This document shows positions 1 to 11,055 of a stretch of 64,000 nt of DNA, one piece after another. The DNA comes from Nocardia acidivorans NBRC 108247 (GTDB lineage: Bacteria; Actinomycetota; Actinomycetes; Mycobacteriales; Mycobacteriaceae). Position 1 is the stretch's first letter, and the number at the start of each line of letters is the position of its first letter. The stretch is from assembly GCF_001625085.1 (NCBI RefSeq), contig NZ_BDAW01000031.1, forward strand, positions 1 to 64,000, written 5' to 3'. The notes below the pieces were generated by a model. That model searched no databases and was not told the origin of the DNA. It was given only the letters and a program-made list of their open reading frames with translations. A program made the position numbers and the translations under genes.

Positions 1-1
1 G

Positions 2-1846
2 CCGGGACCCGCCGCAGCGCCGGGACCCGGATCGGCCGCACCGGCAGACCCCCGCATCCAGGCGCCCCGGTCCGCTCCGACTCCGGCCGCTCCGCAGCGG
101 ACCCCGGGGCCGGTTCATTCGGCACCCGAGTCTGTTCAGTCACCCGCGCCTTCCTCGGGGCCGCGGACCTCGGCCGCCGCATCGCAGCCGGTCGTGGATG
201 CACCTGCGCCGCAGGCTGATTCGGCGGCACCCGCGCCTGTCGCCGCTGTGCGGCCGCCCGAGATGAATGCCGTTCGCGTTCCCGTTGCGGACCCCTCGGC
301 GCAGGGTTCGGTACCGTCGGAGCTGGACGCTGTCGCGCAGGCCGTGGAAAACGCGGTACCGCAGGGTGATTCGGCGGCCGCGGGCGAGTCCGCTCCGATC
401 GAAGAGTCCGAACCTACGCTGGATATACCTGTTCCGCAGGTTATTTCGAGTGGCCAGCAGCCTCCCGCGCCCGCAGAGCCGGAGCCCGCCGCGAATCCCG
501 ATATCGTCGAGACCGATCCGAATCAGATGGCGCTCGGGGTGGATGTCGACGAGTCCGATGCGCCAGCGGCGGATGATCCGCTGCCCGCGTTCGCGTTCGC
601 GAGTGAATCCGGTGGTGCGGCAGCGGTTTCCGAGGTTGTCGGCCAGTTCTCGGCCGAGAGTGCGGCCGATGACGCAACTTCGGCGGGAGTTCCGGCAGAC
701 GGACAGTCCGCACCGGTTGCCGCCGCGCAGGTCGATCAGAGCACCTCCGACGCTTCGCTCGCGGACGTGGCCGGTGTTGCCGAACCCCGCGCGGTCGCAC
801 CCGAAGGGGTTGCGCCGGAACTTATCTCCGCGCCGGAACCGGTTGGCGCGCCCGAGCCCGTTGCTGCCGTGGAGCCGGTTGGCGCGCCCGAGCCCGCTGC
901 TGTCACGGAGCCGGTCGCGTCGGAACCTTCGATTGTCGCGCCGGTTGTCGCGGCCGAGTCCGCCGCACCCGAACCTGTTGTCGCGGCGGAGGCCGCGGCA
1001 GTGGGGCCGGTGGGGAGTGGGGACACCGATGATGTGCTGCGGGAGATCGAGGCGGCTTGGGCCGATATTCGGGCCAAGGTGCGGGAGTTCGGGGCGGCGG
1101 TGCAGGCGTTGCTGTCCGGGGCTTCGGTGTCGCGGCTCGAGGGCGGCACGATTGTGTTCGCGCATCAGCACGCGCCGCTGGCGCAGCGATTGTCGCAGCC
1201 GCAGAACCTGGACGCGGTTCGGTCGGCGGTCAAGGCCGTGCTCGGGCGCGATCATGATGTGAAGTGGGAAGTGGGGGGTGGGAACACGCCCGCGGCTCCG
1301 CAGGGCAGTGCGGGCGGGGCGGGGAAGGGTCCGGCCGGTGGCGGCGCGGCCCCCAAGAAGGCCGCGGCCAAGTTCTCCCGGCCGAGCCAAGCCAAGAGCG
1401 CGACGAGCGCGGCCGCCACCGCGGTGGCGGCACCGGTGGCGTGGGGGAGTCCGGCGACCGGCGGCACCGAGGCGGCGGGCGGCACCGCCGCGATCGCGCA
1501 GAGCGCCGGTATCGCCTCGGCCGGTGGCTCGGGCACGGCGGTCGCGGAGCCCGCGCCCGTGGCGGTCGAATCGTATGTGCGGCCCAGTGCCGCGGCGGTG
1601 CGGAACGCGCCCCCGGAGGACGAGATTCCGCTGCCTGACGGGCCTGACTATCCGGACGACCCGGGGCCCTCGGACTACTCGCCAGTAGGTTATGAGAGCG
1701 TCCCACCTGCTACTACGGACGAGGAGGAGCGGGAGATGCTGGCCGCCGCGGCCGTCCCGATCCCCGCCGAGGAGCGCCGCGACCCCGATGATGTGGCCTT
1801 GGAACTGTTGCGGTCCGAATTGGGGGCTACTCCGCTGGAGGGTTGA
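2..1846 (+). CDS. dnaX: DNA polymerase III subunit gamma/tau, C-terminal part (5' end outside window)
   Basis: The frame is open from the first bases, so the start codon and the N-terminal AAA+ clamp-loader core lie upstream of the window. What is visible is a very long Ala/Pro/Glu-rich linker (to about nt 1015) and then a compact domain (about nt 1020-1270, VLREIEAAWADI to the DHDVKWEV region) typical of the C-terminus of actinobacterial DnaX. The tail after it is again low in complexity (Gly/Ala, then acidic). DnaX is the ATPase of the replicative clamp loader and ties the loader to the polymerase. Position next to fadA and upstream of ybaB-recR fits actinobacterial gene order. Family assignment rests on the C-terminal domain only. 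Confidence 0.85.
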   Translation, partial: PGPAAAPGPGSAAPADPRIQAPRSAPTPAAPQRTPGPVHSAPESVQSPAPSSGPRTSAAASQPVVDAPAPQADSAAPAPVAAVRPPEMNAVRVPVADPSAQGSVPSELDAVAQAVENAVPQGDSAAAGESAPIEESEPTLDIPVPQVISSGQQPPAPAEPEPAANPDIVETDPNQMALGVDVDESDAPAADDPLPAFAFASESGGAAAVSEVVGQFSAESAADDATSAGVPADGQSAPVAAAQVDQSTSDASLADVAGVAEPRAVAPEGVAPELISAPEPVGAPEPVAAVEPVGAPEPAAVTEPVASEPSIVAPVVAAESAAPEPVVAAEAAAVGPVGSGDTDDVLREIEAAWADIRAKVREFGAAVQALLSGASVSRLEGGTIVFAHQHAPLAQRLSQPQNLDAVRSAVKAVLGRDHDVKWEVGGGNTPAAPQGSAGGAGKGPAGGGAAPKKAAAKFSRPSQAKSATSAAATAVAAPVAWGSPATGGTEAAGGTAAIAQSAGIASAGGSGTAVAEPAPVAVESYVRPSAAAVRNAPPEDEIPLPDGPDYPDDPGPSDYSPVGYESVPPATTDEEEREMLAAAAVPIPAEERRDPDDVALELLRSELGATPLEG

Positions 1847-1871
1847 CAGTTGCCCTGTGAGACGCATTAAG

Positions 1872-1901
1872 TTAACCGGAGTTCGCATCGGGCGGTACTA
1901 T
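1872..1901 (+). promoter_or_regulatory. candidate promoter upstream of fadA
   Basis: TTAACC at 1872-1877 and TACTAT at 1896-1901 with 18 bases between them resemble a sigma-70/SigA promoter. It would leave a leader of nearly 200 nt before fadA. The 255-base gap between dnaX and fadA shows nothing else convincing to me. Confidence 0.35.
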
Positions 1902-2101
1902 GATCGGGTGGCCGTGAGTATCGGTTCGGCGAAGTTCTAAGGTATGCCCAGGCGTACGGGTTGCCAGAGAGCGCGTCGGTCCGCCTCTGAGGCTGTTTGT
2001 ACAGCGTCAGACGGTCGTCCCGAACAGTCGATCGGCGAGGCTACCCGCGGCCGCCCCGCACAACGCGGTGTCGGCGCACATTACGGAAGGAAAACTCCGA
2101 T

Positions 2102-3313
<1,212 letters not shown>

Positions 3314-3426
3314 CGCCCAGTCGGCGCGAGCGTGAGGGTCCGGAGGCGGCAGCCCGCGTAACCCCACGTAGGACCCCGCTCGCGCCGAAATCCGATTCAG
3401 ACTTTTCTCGAGGAGAACCAAAAACA

Positions 3427-5580
3427 ATGACTGAGAACATGATCGGCTGGGAAAAGGACGCCGACGGCATCGTCGTGCTGACCATGGACGACCCCAACCA
3501 GGGCGCCAACACCATGAACCAGCTGTACAAGGACTCCATGAAGGCGACCGTCGATCGCCTGGAGGCCGAGAAGGACGACATCACCGGTGTCGTCATCACC
3601 TCCGGCAAGAAGACCTTCTTCGCCGGCGGCGACCTCAAGAACATGATGAAGACCACCCCGGAGAACGCGGCGGACATCATGGAGGAGCTCGGCTCCATCA
3701 AGGGTGACCTGCGTCGCCTGGAGACCCTGGGCAAGCCGGTCGTCTCCGCGATCAACGGCGCGGCCCTGGGCGGCGGCCTGGAGATCACCCTGGCCACCCA
3801 CTACCGCATCGCCGCGGACGTCAAGGGCGTGCAGTTGGGTCTGCCCGAGGTTTCCCTCGGTCTGCTCCCGGCCGGTGGCGGCGTCACCCGCATCACCCGC
3901 ATGCTCGGCATCGCGAACGGCCTGATGGGCGTGCTGCTGCAGGGCAACAAGTTCACCCCGCAGAAGGCCAAGGCCACCGGCCTGATCAACGAGGTCGTCG
4001 GCTCGATCGAGGAACTGATCCCGGCCGCCAAGGCGTGGATCAAGGCCAACCCGGACAAGGGCGTGCAGCCCTGGGACGTCAAGGGCTACAAGATTCCGGG
4101 CGGCACCCCGTCCACCCCGGCGCTCGCCGCCAACCTCCCGGCGTTCCCGGCCAACCTGCGCAAGCAGCTCAAGGGCCAGAACATGCCGGCGCCGCAGGCC
4201 ATCATGGCCGCCGCGGTCGAGGGCGCGCAGGTCGATTTCGACAACGCGTCGCTGATCGAGTCGCGCTACTTCGTCTCGCTGCTGACCGGCCCGGTCGCGA
4301 AGAACATGATCCAGGCGTTCTTCTTCGATCTGCAGTCGATCAACAACGGTGGTTCGCGTCCCAAGGACGTGCCCAAGCGTGAGATCAAGAAGATCGGTGT
4401 GCTGGGCGCGGGCATGATGGGCGCGGGTATCGCGTACGTCTCCGCCAAGGCCGGTTACGAGGTCGTCCTGAAGGACGTCACCATCGAGGCCGCCAACAAG
4501 GGCAAGAACTACTCCGAGAAGATCGAGGAGAAGGCCCTCTCGCGTGGCAAGACCACCGAGGAGAAGTCCAAGGCGCTGCTGGCCCGCATCCACCCGACCG
4601 CCGATGCCGCCGATTTCGCCGGTGTCGACTTCGTCATCGAGGCCGTGTTCGAGAACCCGGAACTCAAGGCGAAGGTCTTCGGTGAGATCGAGGACATCGT
4701 CGACGCCGACGCGCTGCTGGGCTCGAACACCTCGACCCTGCCGATCACCCTGCTGTCCAACGGTGTGAAGCGGGCCGAGGACTTCATCGGCATCCACTTC
4801 TTCTCCCCCGTGGACAAGATGCCGCTGGTCGAGATCATCCGCGGTGAGAAGACCTCGGACGAGGCGCTCGCCCGCGTGTACGACTACACCCTGGCGATCC
4901 GCAAGACCCCGATCGTGGTCAACGACAGCCGCGGCTTCTTCACCTCTCGCGTCATCGGCACGTTCATCAACGAGGCCATCATGATGCTCGAGGAGAACAT
5001 CGACCCGCAGACCATCGAGCAGGCCGGTCTGCAGGCGGGCTACCCGGCCGCGCCGCTGAAGCTGAGCGATGAACTCAACTTCGAGACCATGCAGAAGATC
5101 TTCAAGGAGACCCGCGAGGCCGCCGAGAAGGAAGGCAAGGTCATCTCGGCCGCGTCGCTGGCCTCGGGCAATGTGATCGGCACCATGATCGACAAGTTCG
5201 ATCGTCGCGGCAAGCTGCACGGCGCGGGTTTCTACAACTACGTCGACGGCAAGACCGCCGGTATCTGGGAGGGCCTGCGCGAGGCCTTCGGTTCGCAGCG
5301 TGAGCTGCCCGAGGGCGTCACCCTGCAGGACCTCAAGGACCGCATGCTGTTCATCGAGGCCATCGAGACCCAGAAGTGCTTCGACGAGGGTGTGCTGACC
5401 ACCACCGCCGACGCCAATATCGGCTCGATCTTCGGCATCGGCTACCCGGCCTGGACCGGTGGCGTGCACCAGTTCATCGTCGGCTACCCCGGTGGCACCG
5501 CGGGCTTCGTCGCCCGTGCGGACGAGCTGGCCGCCAAGTTCGGTGAGCGTTTCGAGGTTCCGGCCTCGCTGCGCAAGTAG
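3427..5580 (+). CDS. fadB: FadB: enoyl-CoA hydratase / 3-hydroxyacyl-CoA dehydrogenase alpha subunit
   Basis: Bifunctional 717-aa enzyme doing the hydration and NAD-dependent oxidation steps of beta-oxidation, working with FadA. The N-terminal crotonase fold shows FFAGGDLKNM, NGAALGGGLEI and GLPEVSLGLLPAGGG. After residue 320 a Rossmann motif GVLGAGMMGAGIAYV opens the hydroxyacyl-CoA dehydrogenase part, with the catalytic-His region IGIHFFSPVDKMPLVE and a C-terminal 3HCDH domain. Length and order agree with the mycobacterial FadB. Start chosen at ATG 3427 because a GAGGAGAACC ribosome-binding site lies just before it; the longer open frame overlaps fadA and is not needed. Confidence 0.95.
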   Translation: MTENMIGWEKDADGIVVLTMDDPNQGANTMNQLYKDSMKATVDRLEAEKDDITGVVITSGKKTFFAGGDLKNMMKTTPENAADIMEELGSIKGDLRRLETLGKPVVSAINGAALGGGLEITLATHYRIAADVKGVQLGLPEVSLGLLPAGGGVTRITRMLGIANGLMGVLLQGNKFTPQKAKATGLINEVVGSIEELIPAAKAWIKANPDKGVQPWDVKGYKIPGGTPSTPALAANLPAFPANLRKQLKGQNMPAPQAIMAAAVEGAQVDFDNASLIESRYFVSLLTGPVAKNMIQAFFFDLQSINNGGSRPKDVPKREIKKIGVLGAGMMGAGIAYVSAKAGYEVVLKDVTIEAANKGKNYSEKIEEKALSRGKTTEEKSKALLARIHPTADAADFAGVDFVIEAVFENPELKAKVFGEIEDIVDADALLGSNTSTLPITLLSNGVKRAEDFIGIHFFSPVDKMPLVEIIRGEKTSDEALARVYDYTLAIRKTPIVVNDSRGFFTSRVIGTFINEAIMMLEENIDPQTIEQAGLQAGYPAAPLKLSDELNFETMQKIFKETREAAEKEGKVISAASLASGNVIGTMIDKFDRRGKLHGAGFYNYVDGKTAGIWEGLREAFGSQRELPEGVTLQDLKDRMLFIEAIETQKCFDEGVLTTTADANIGSIFGIGYPAWTGGVHQFIVGYPGGTAGFVARADELAAKFGERFEVPASLRK

Positions 5581-5625
5581 CAGGTGATACCGGAAGCGAG
5601 TGCCGCACCGCGGATTCGCTGACCG

Positions 5626-5662
5626 CCACGGCCCGGGTTGTGTCACACAACCCGGGCCGTGG
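5626..5662. terminator. strong hairpin terminator after fadB
   Basis: A perfect 17-bp stem (5626-5642 with 5646-5662) with a three-base loop stands 45 bases after the fadB stop. There is no U-run, which is common for actinobacterial terminators. Confidence 0.75.
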
Positions 5663-5812
5663 CGTGTGCGGGGGTCGGTGGGGCAACCTCGCGGCTGCGG
5701 CGAATTCCGCACACCGATCCACAGCGCGCGCTACGTTGGATTATGCGCGGGTAGAACACCGGTATTGCCCGTAGTTCCGGTGCGCGCTCGTCCAGTGCGA
5801 GGTGGGGTAGAG

Positions 5813-8800
5813 ATGAATCCACAGCCGCGCCCGGGAAAGTCCCGGAGCGACTCTACTCGGCCCGAAACCGCTACGCAGGCATACGTTCCCATGAGCATCG
5901 TCGATGAGCTCGAGGCCATGGGACTGGGTGATGCCGAAGAGGTCGGCCGGGGCGGCTTCGGGGTGGTCTTCCGCTGCACGCAGCGGGTTCTGGATCGAAT
6001 CGTCGCGGTGAAGGTGCTCTCCACCGAGATCGACGAGGAGAGCCGGGAACGCTTCCTGCGCGAGGAGCACGCCATGGGGCGGCTCTCCGGGCACCCGAAT
6101 ATCGTCGACATCCTCCAGGTGGATGTGACCGCCAGCGGTCGCCCGTACATTGTGATGCCCTATGCCACGCACGGTTCGCTGGAGCAGCTGGTCCGCGATA
6201 ACGGTCCGCTGACCTGGTCGGATTCGCTGCGCGTGGGGGTGAAGCTGGCGGGCGCGATCGAGACCGCGCACCGCGCGCAGGTGCTGCACCGCGATGTGAA
6301 ACCGGCGAATGTGCTGCTCAGCCGCTATGGCGAACCGCAGCTCACCGATTTCGGCATTGCCCGCATCCCGGGTGGTTTCCGCACCTCCACGAGTCTGATC
6401 ACCGGTTCGCCCGCCTTCACCGCGCCCGAGGTCCTCAAGGGCGATGAGCCCACCGTGCGCTCGGATGTCTACGGGCTCGGCTCCACGCTCTTCGCCCTGC
6501 TGACCGGGCATGCCGCCTATGAGCGGCAGGCGGGGGAGAAGATCGTCGCGCAGTTCCTGCGCATCACCAGCCAGCCGCTGCCGGATTTGCGCGAACAGGA
6601 GATACCGCCGGATGTGGCGGCGGCCATCGAGGCGGCCATGTCCCCGGATCCCCGCGACCGCCCCGAGTCGGCGGTGGAGTTCGGCGAGCTGTTGCGTTCG
6701 GTGCAGGCCGAACACGGGCAGGTGCCGGACGAAATGGCGCTGCTGGACGGCAGTGTCGCGGGCGAGGGCGCCGAATCCGATGCGACCCAGCAGTATTCGC
6801 GCCACACCATGGTGAACGCGCCGCGCAACAGATCGCTGACGCTGCGTCCGTCGATCTCCCCGAGCGGCACCTATTCGCCGATGGGAGAGCCTTCCGCCCC
6901 GACCGGCAATACGCTTCCGCCCACGGCCGCAACGAAATTCCGGCCGCCGACGCCCGCGTGGGAACCGGTGCCGCGGCGGCGACTGCTGGAACCGCTGCGC
7001 GCGGGCGGGCGACGCCGGCTCGCGATCATCCACGGCCCGGCGGGGTTCGGTAAGAGCACCCTGGCCGCGCAGTGGTGCGCCGAGCTCACCGATCGCGGGG
7101 TGGCGGTGGCCTGGATCGGCATCGACCGCTATGACGACAACGAAGTGTGGCTGCTCGCGCATGTCATCGCCGCCATTCGCCGGGTGCGGCCCGAACTGGG
7201 CGCGGGGCTGGAGCAGGTGCTGGAGGAGCGGCCCGCCGAAGCGGTGCCGTACGCCGTCTCCGCGCTCATCGACGAGGTGCATGCGGGCGGGAACACCATT
7301 GTGGTGGTGGTCGACGACTGGCATCGGGTGACCGATCCCGGTGCGCACCGGGTGATGGACGCGCTGCTCGACAACGGCTGCCACCATCTGCGGTTCGTGA
7401 TCACCAGTCGCGAGCGCGCCGGACTGCCGTTGAGTCGTATGCAGGTCGCCGACGAACTCATCGAGATCGAGTCCGATCAGCTGAGTTTCACCGCCGAGGA
7501 GACCCGGCAGATCCTGGTCGAACGCACCGGATTGGCGCTGTCCGACCGGCAGGTCGAGCAGATCCACACCGCGACCGACGGCTGGCCCGCGGCCATTCAG
7601 CTGGTGAGTCTGTCGCTGCGGTCGGCGGGGTCCGATGCCGATCAGCTGATCGCTCGAATCTCCGGGGACAGCAAGGCGATTCGTGAATACCTCGCCGAGA
7701 ATGTGCTGGATTCGCTGGAACCGCCCATGCTCGACTTCCTGACCGCGATCTCGGTGCCGGAGCGGGTGAACGCCTCCCTCGCCGAGGCGCTGAGCGGCAG
7801 CGCCGACGCCGGTGACCTGCTGGAACAGGCCGAGCAGCGCGAGCTGTTCCTGCACCGGCTCTCGGATGACCCCTCCTGGTATCGCATGCAGCCCATGGTG
7901 GCCGAACATCTGCGTGCCCGCCTGGATCGGGCCCAGCCCGGTCAGGTGAAGACGTTGCACCGCAAGGCATCCCGCTGGTTCGCCGAACATCAGCTGCTGC
8001 GGCAGTCGGTGGATCACGCGCTCGCCGCCACCGATTTCAAATTCGCGCTGGATCTGGTCGAGAACGGCGGCATGGATCTCATCGACCGCTCCCGCTTGGC
8101 GACGCTGTTCGGGACGGTCGCCAAACTGCCCGTACAACAGGTGACTTCGCGCAGCAAACTGCTGATGGCACTGGCGCGGGCGAATGTGAACCTGCAGCAG
8201 TCGGGCGCGGCGCGCACCGCGCTGGGGCGGCTCTCCAGCCTGTTGGCGCGCAGCTCGCCCACCGATGCGGAGGCGATGAATCAGCGCTGTCAGGCCGCGG
8301 TGCTCGATGCCGCCGATCAGGTGGCGCGCGATCGCACCGACGGGGTGCTGGACAAGCTCGCCGATACGCTCCGGCTGGCCGATGAACTGCCGCCCTGGAC
8401 GGTCTCCACCGCCGCGAATCTGGTCTCCTACGTGCGGCTCTGCGAATTCGATTTCGATGGCGCGCGCCGGATGCAGGAGTGGGCGGCCCCGTATCACGCC
8501 CTTTCCGCCGACCCGCTCGGTGCGGTGTTCGGTCTCTGCGGTCAGGGTGATGCCGCCTATGAGCAGCTCGATATCGACGCCGCCACAAGGTATTTCGAAC
8601 AAGCCTGGCAGGTGGCTCGGGATCGCTCGGGTCCGCATTCGCAGCCCGTGCGGGTGGCGGCGGCGCTGCTCGGCGAACTCGCCTACCGCCGTAATGATCT
8701 GGAGGGCGCCGAACGCCTGCTGGACCAGAGTTATCAGCTCGCCACCCATGTCGGCCCGGTCGATTTCCTGATCAGCACCTTCGTCATCGGCGCCCGGGTG

Positions 8801-9424
8801 AAGGCGGTGCACGGTGATCTGGACACCGCCACCGCCCGCCTGGACGAGGGTGCGCGAATCGCGTTGGACCGCAAATTGATTCGGCTCGCGGCCCATATCA
8901 GGGCGGAACGTTTCCGGCTCGGCCTGCCACCGGATCAGCTGACCGCGGGTCTGGTCACCGATCCCATGGTGCGTCCGCTGCGACGGCTGTCGGGTGCGGC
9001 CGCGCTGGCCCTCGAGGCCGAGGAGTTCGCGGCCGTCCGGGCGCTGCTGTCCCGGCACTATCGCGGCGATCAGCGCGGCGACTCCGACGATCTCGCACCG
9101 CTCGGCACCGATGACACAGCGGTGAAGCGGGCACGCGCCCTGCACGCCCGGATACGCGAGAAGAACCGTCCGCGTGCGGAAATGGATGCCGCGCTGCTCC
9201 TCGCGGAATGTCTGTCGGCCTCGGGCTGGGTGGGCGAATCCATCGCGGTCCTGACCCCCGTGGTGGTCCGCTTCGCCGAACTCGGCTGGTCTCGCCCCCT
9301 GATCGACGCGGGTCCGGGCGTGCGGAACATCCTGCGCACCATGCGCACCCAACTCCCGCTGATCGACATCGGAAATCCGGAAAACCCTGAACTGCCAAGG
9401 GCGTTTCTCGACAGCCTGCTATAG
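5813..9424 (+). CDS. pknK: PknK-like serine/threonine protein kinase with AAA/STAND and TPR-like regulator region
   Basis: A 1203-aa cytoplasmic signalling protein. Kinase domain at about residues 40-310: glycine loop GRGGFGVV, lysine in AVKVL (K67), catalytic loop HRDVKPANVLL near 160, DFGIA near 180 and a SPAFTAPEVL activation segment. A low-complexity linker follows, then a P-loop GPAGFGKST (about 408-416) and VVVVDDWHR Walker B of a MalT/STAND-type NTPase, and a long helical, TPR-like C-terminal half. This layout and the kinase sequence match M. tuberculosis PknK (shorter, ~1110 aa). No membrane segment and no obvious C-terminal LuxR helix-turn-helix. Start at ATG 5813 behind GGTGGGGTAGAG; upstream frame has no homology. 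Monocistronic, between the fadB hairpin and an esterase. Confidence 0.88.
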   Translation: MNPQPRPGKSRSDSTRPETATQAYVPMSIVDELEAMGLGDAEEVGRGGFGVVFRCTQRVLDRIVAVKVLSTEIDEESRERFLREEHAMGRLSGHPNIVDILQVDVTASGRPYIVMPYATHGSLEQLVRDNGPLTWSDSLRVGVKLAGAIETAHRAQVLHRDVKPANVLLSRYGEPQLTDFGIARIPGGFRTSTSLITGSPAFTAPEVLKGDEPTVRSDVYGLGSTLFALLTGHAAYERQAGEKIVAQFLRITSQPLPDLREQEIPPDVAAAIEAAMSPDPRDRPESAVEFGELLRSVQAEHGQVPDEMALLDGSVAGEGAESDATQQYSRHTMVNAPRNRSLTLRPSISPSGTYSPMGEPSAPTGNTLPPTAATKFRPPTPAWEPVPRRRLLEPLRAGGRRRLAIIHGPAGFGKSTLAAQWCAELTDRGVAVAWIGIDRYDDNEVWLLAHVIAAIRRVRPELGAGLEQVLEERPAEAVPYAVSALIDEVHAGGNTIVVVVDDWHRVTDPGAHRVMDALLDNGCHHLRFVITSRERAGLPLSRMQVADELIEIESDQLSFTAEETRQILVERTGLALSDRQVEQIHTATDGWPAAIQLVSLSLRSAGSDADQLIARISGDSKAIREYLAENVLDSLEPPMLDFLTAISVPERVNASLAEALSGSADAGDLLEQAEQRELFLHRLSDDPSWYRMQPMVAEHLRARLDRAQPGQVKTLHRKASRWFAEHQLLRQSVDHALAATDFKFALDLVENGGMDLIDRSRLATLFGTVAKLPVQQVTSRSKLLMALARANVNLQQSGAARTALGRLSSLLARSSPTDAEAMNQRCQAAVLDAADQVARDRTDGVLDKLADTLRLADELPPWTVSTAANLVSYVRLCEFDFDGARRMQEWAAPYHALSADPLGAVFGLCGQGDAAYEQLDIDAATRYFEQAWQVARDRSGPHSQPVRVAAALLGELAYRRNDLEGAERLLDQSYQLATHVGPVDFLISTFVIGARVKAVHGDLDTATARLDEGARIALDRKLIRLAAHIRAERFRLGLPPDQLTAGLVTDPMVRPLRRLSGAAALALEAEEFAAVRALLSRHYRGDQRGDSDDLAPLGTDDTAVKRARALHARIREKNRPRAEMDAALLLAECLSASGWVGESIAVLTPVVVRFAELGWSRPLIDAGPGVRNILRTMRTQLPLIDIGNPENPELPRAFLDSLL

Positions 9425-9567
9425 ACAGTCCGCAGATTTTCGGCGAACCGCTGTCGTAGCGGGCCCGTACCTCCTCCCGAGGGGCGATGGACCGGTCCGA
9501 CCTCCAGCGTTTCGGGCCGGGCCGGTCGCCAGCGATCCCGGAGGGTGTTCACAGCCAACCTCGAGGA

Positions 9568-11055
9568 ATGTCATCGACAATCGCCGTCGTGCCGTTCACC
9601 GTTGCGCTGCCGCAGAGTCCGCCGCTGGCCCCTCCTCCCGCGCCGCGCGCACCGGCGGGTTCGGGGCATCAGGGTGGTTTTCAGCACGGGCTTTCGCTCC
9701 TGCACGGTTGGGTGCCGCAGGTCGCGCTGTTCCTGGCGGTGTTCTTCCTGGTGCTGGCGGTGGCGCGGTTCACCCGGCGCTGGTGGCTGCTGTGGGTGCC
9801 CGCCTGTGTGACGCTGGCGGCCGGGGTGACCTGGGTGGCGTGGGCCTATATGAATGACGAAGGGCTGGCCTCGGATCCGGCCCCGGTCCTGCTGTGGGTC
9901 GCCGTCGGGATGACCGCGCTGGCCGTGGGCCTGGTGCTGGTGGGCTGGCAGGACGGGGCGTGGTGGCAGCGGGTGGCCGCGGTGCTGGCGGTGCCGCTGG
10001 CGCTGGTGAACGCCTTGATCGTGCTGGACCAGTGGGTCGGGTACTACCCGACGGTGCGGTCGGCGTGGGCGGCCGCGACCGCCGAATCGCTGCCGCATCA
10101 GACGTCCCTGGCGTCGCTGGCGGGTATGCGGAATGGCGATGTCGGCTCGGGCCGCATTGTGCCGGTGGATATTCCGGAGTCGGGCAGCCATTTCAAGCAT
10201 CGCCGCGAGTACGTGTACCTGCCGCCCGCGTGGTTCGCCGGTGACAAGCCGCCCGCGCTCCCGGTGGTCATGATGATCGGCGGTGAGTTCAATACCCCGG
10301 CGGATTGGGTGCGCAGCGGTCAGATCATGCCCGCGGTGGACGATTTCGTGAATGGCAATGGCGGTCAGGCCCCCGTGCTGGTCTTCGTCGACTCCGGCGG
10401 CAGTTTCAACAATGACACCGAATGCGTGAACGGCACCCGCGGTGATGCCGCCGACCATCTCACCAATGATGTTCCGCACTATATGAAGTCGGCCTTCGGG
10501 GTCTCCGCCGATCCGGCGCGGTGGGCGGCCGTGGGCTGGTCCATGGGCGGCACCTGCGCGGTGGATCTGGCGGTCATGCATCCGGAACTGCTGCACACCT
10601 TCCTCGACATCGCGGGGGATCTCGGCCCGACGGCGGGGACGAAGGAGCAGACCGTTCGCCGGTTGTACGGCGGCGACGCCGCCGCGTGGGCGCGTTTCGA
10701 TCCGCGGACGGTGATGGCCGCGCACGGCCCGTATCAGGACATGGTCGGCGTCTACGACGATCTGACCCCGCCGCAGCGCCAGGGCGGTCCTGGTGCCGAC
10801 CACGGTAACATCCGGCCGAAACAGCCTGCGGCCGAGGATGATTCGGTCGGCCTGGGCGGGCGCGACGGCGTCTTCGACACCGGTGAGCTGGGTGCGGCGA
10901 ACACCCTGTGCGAGGACGGCCGCCGCGTCGGAATCGACTGCACGGTGAACACCACGCGGGGCGGTCACACCTGGCAGTTCGCGTCGTCGGCGTTCACCTC
11001 GACGCTGCCCTGGTTGACCGCCCGACTGGGGCTACCGGCGCCGAACCGCTCCTAG
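9568..11055 (+). CDS. membrane-anchored alpha/beta-hydrolase esterase (antigen 85/FGH-like)
   Basis: The 495-aa product has four hydrophobic segments in its first third (about 46-66, 72-92, 103-122, 129-148), then an extracytoplasmic alpha/beta-hydrolase domain of the putative-esterase family (relatives: mycolyltransferases, S-formylglutathione hydrolase). The nucleophile elbow is GWSMGGTCA at about residue 322, and a His near the end (TRGGHTWQF) suits the triad. A Pro-rich stretch precedes the first membrane segment. Substrate unknown; an acyl ester of the cell envelope is a reasonable guess but only a guess. The ATG at 9568 sits very close to GAGGA, so the exact start is uncertain. The stop overlaps the convergent methyltransferase stop by 3 bases. 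Confidence 0.75.
   Translation: MSSTIAVVPFTVALPQSPPLAPPPAPRAPAGSGHQGGFQHGLSLLHGWVPQVALFLAVFFLVLAVARFTRRWWLLWVPACVTLAAGVTWVAWAYMNDEGLASDPAPVLLWVAVGMTALAVGLVLVGWQDGAWWQRVAAVLAVPLALVNALIVLDQWVGYYPTVRSAWAAATAESLPHQTSLASLAGMRNGDVGSGRIVPVDIPESGSHFKHRREYVYLPPAWFAGDKPPALPVVMMIGGEFNTPADWVRSGQIMPAVDDFVNGNGGQAPVLVFVDSGGSFNNDTECVNGTRGDAADHLTNDVPHYMKSAFGVSADPARWAAVGWSMGGTCAVDLAVMHPELLHTFLDIAGDLGPTAGTKEQTVRRLYGGDAAAWARFDPRTVMAAHGPYQDMVGVYDDLTPPQRQGGPGADHGNIRPKQPAAEDDSVGLGGRDGVFDTGELGAANTLCEDGRRVGIDCTVNTTRGGHTWQFASSAFTSTLPWLTARLGLPAPNRS

Noticed and set aside
3397..5712. Minus-strand frame of 771 codons opposite fadB
   Set aside because: Composition is that of antisense codons of a highly expressed gene; fadB is unequivocal.
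5741..9352. Minus-strand frame of 1203 codons opposite the PknK gene
   Set aside because: A GC-rich antisense shadow: His/Arg/Gly-rich translation without domains; the plus strand encodes a full kinase.
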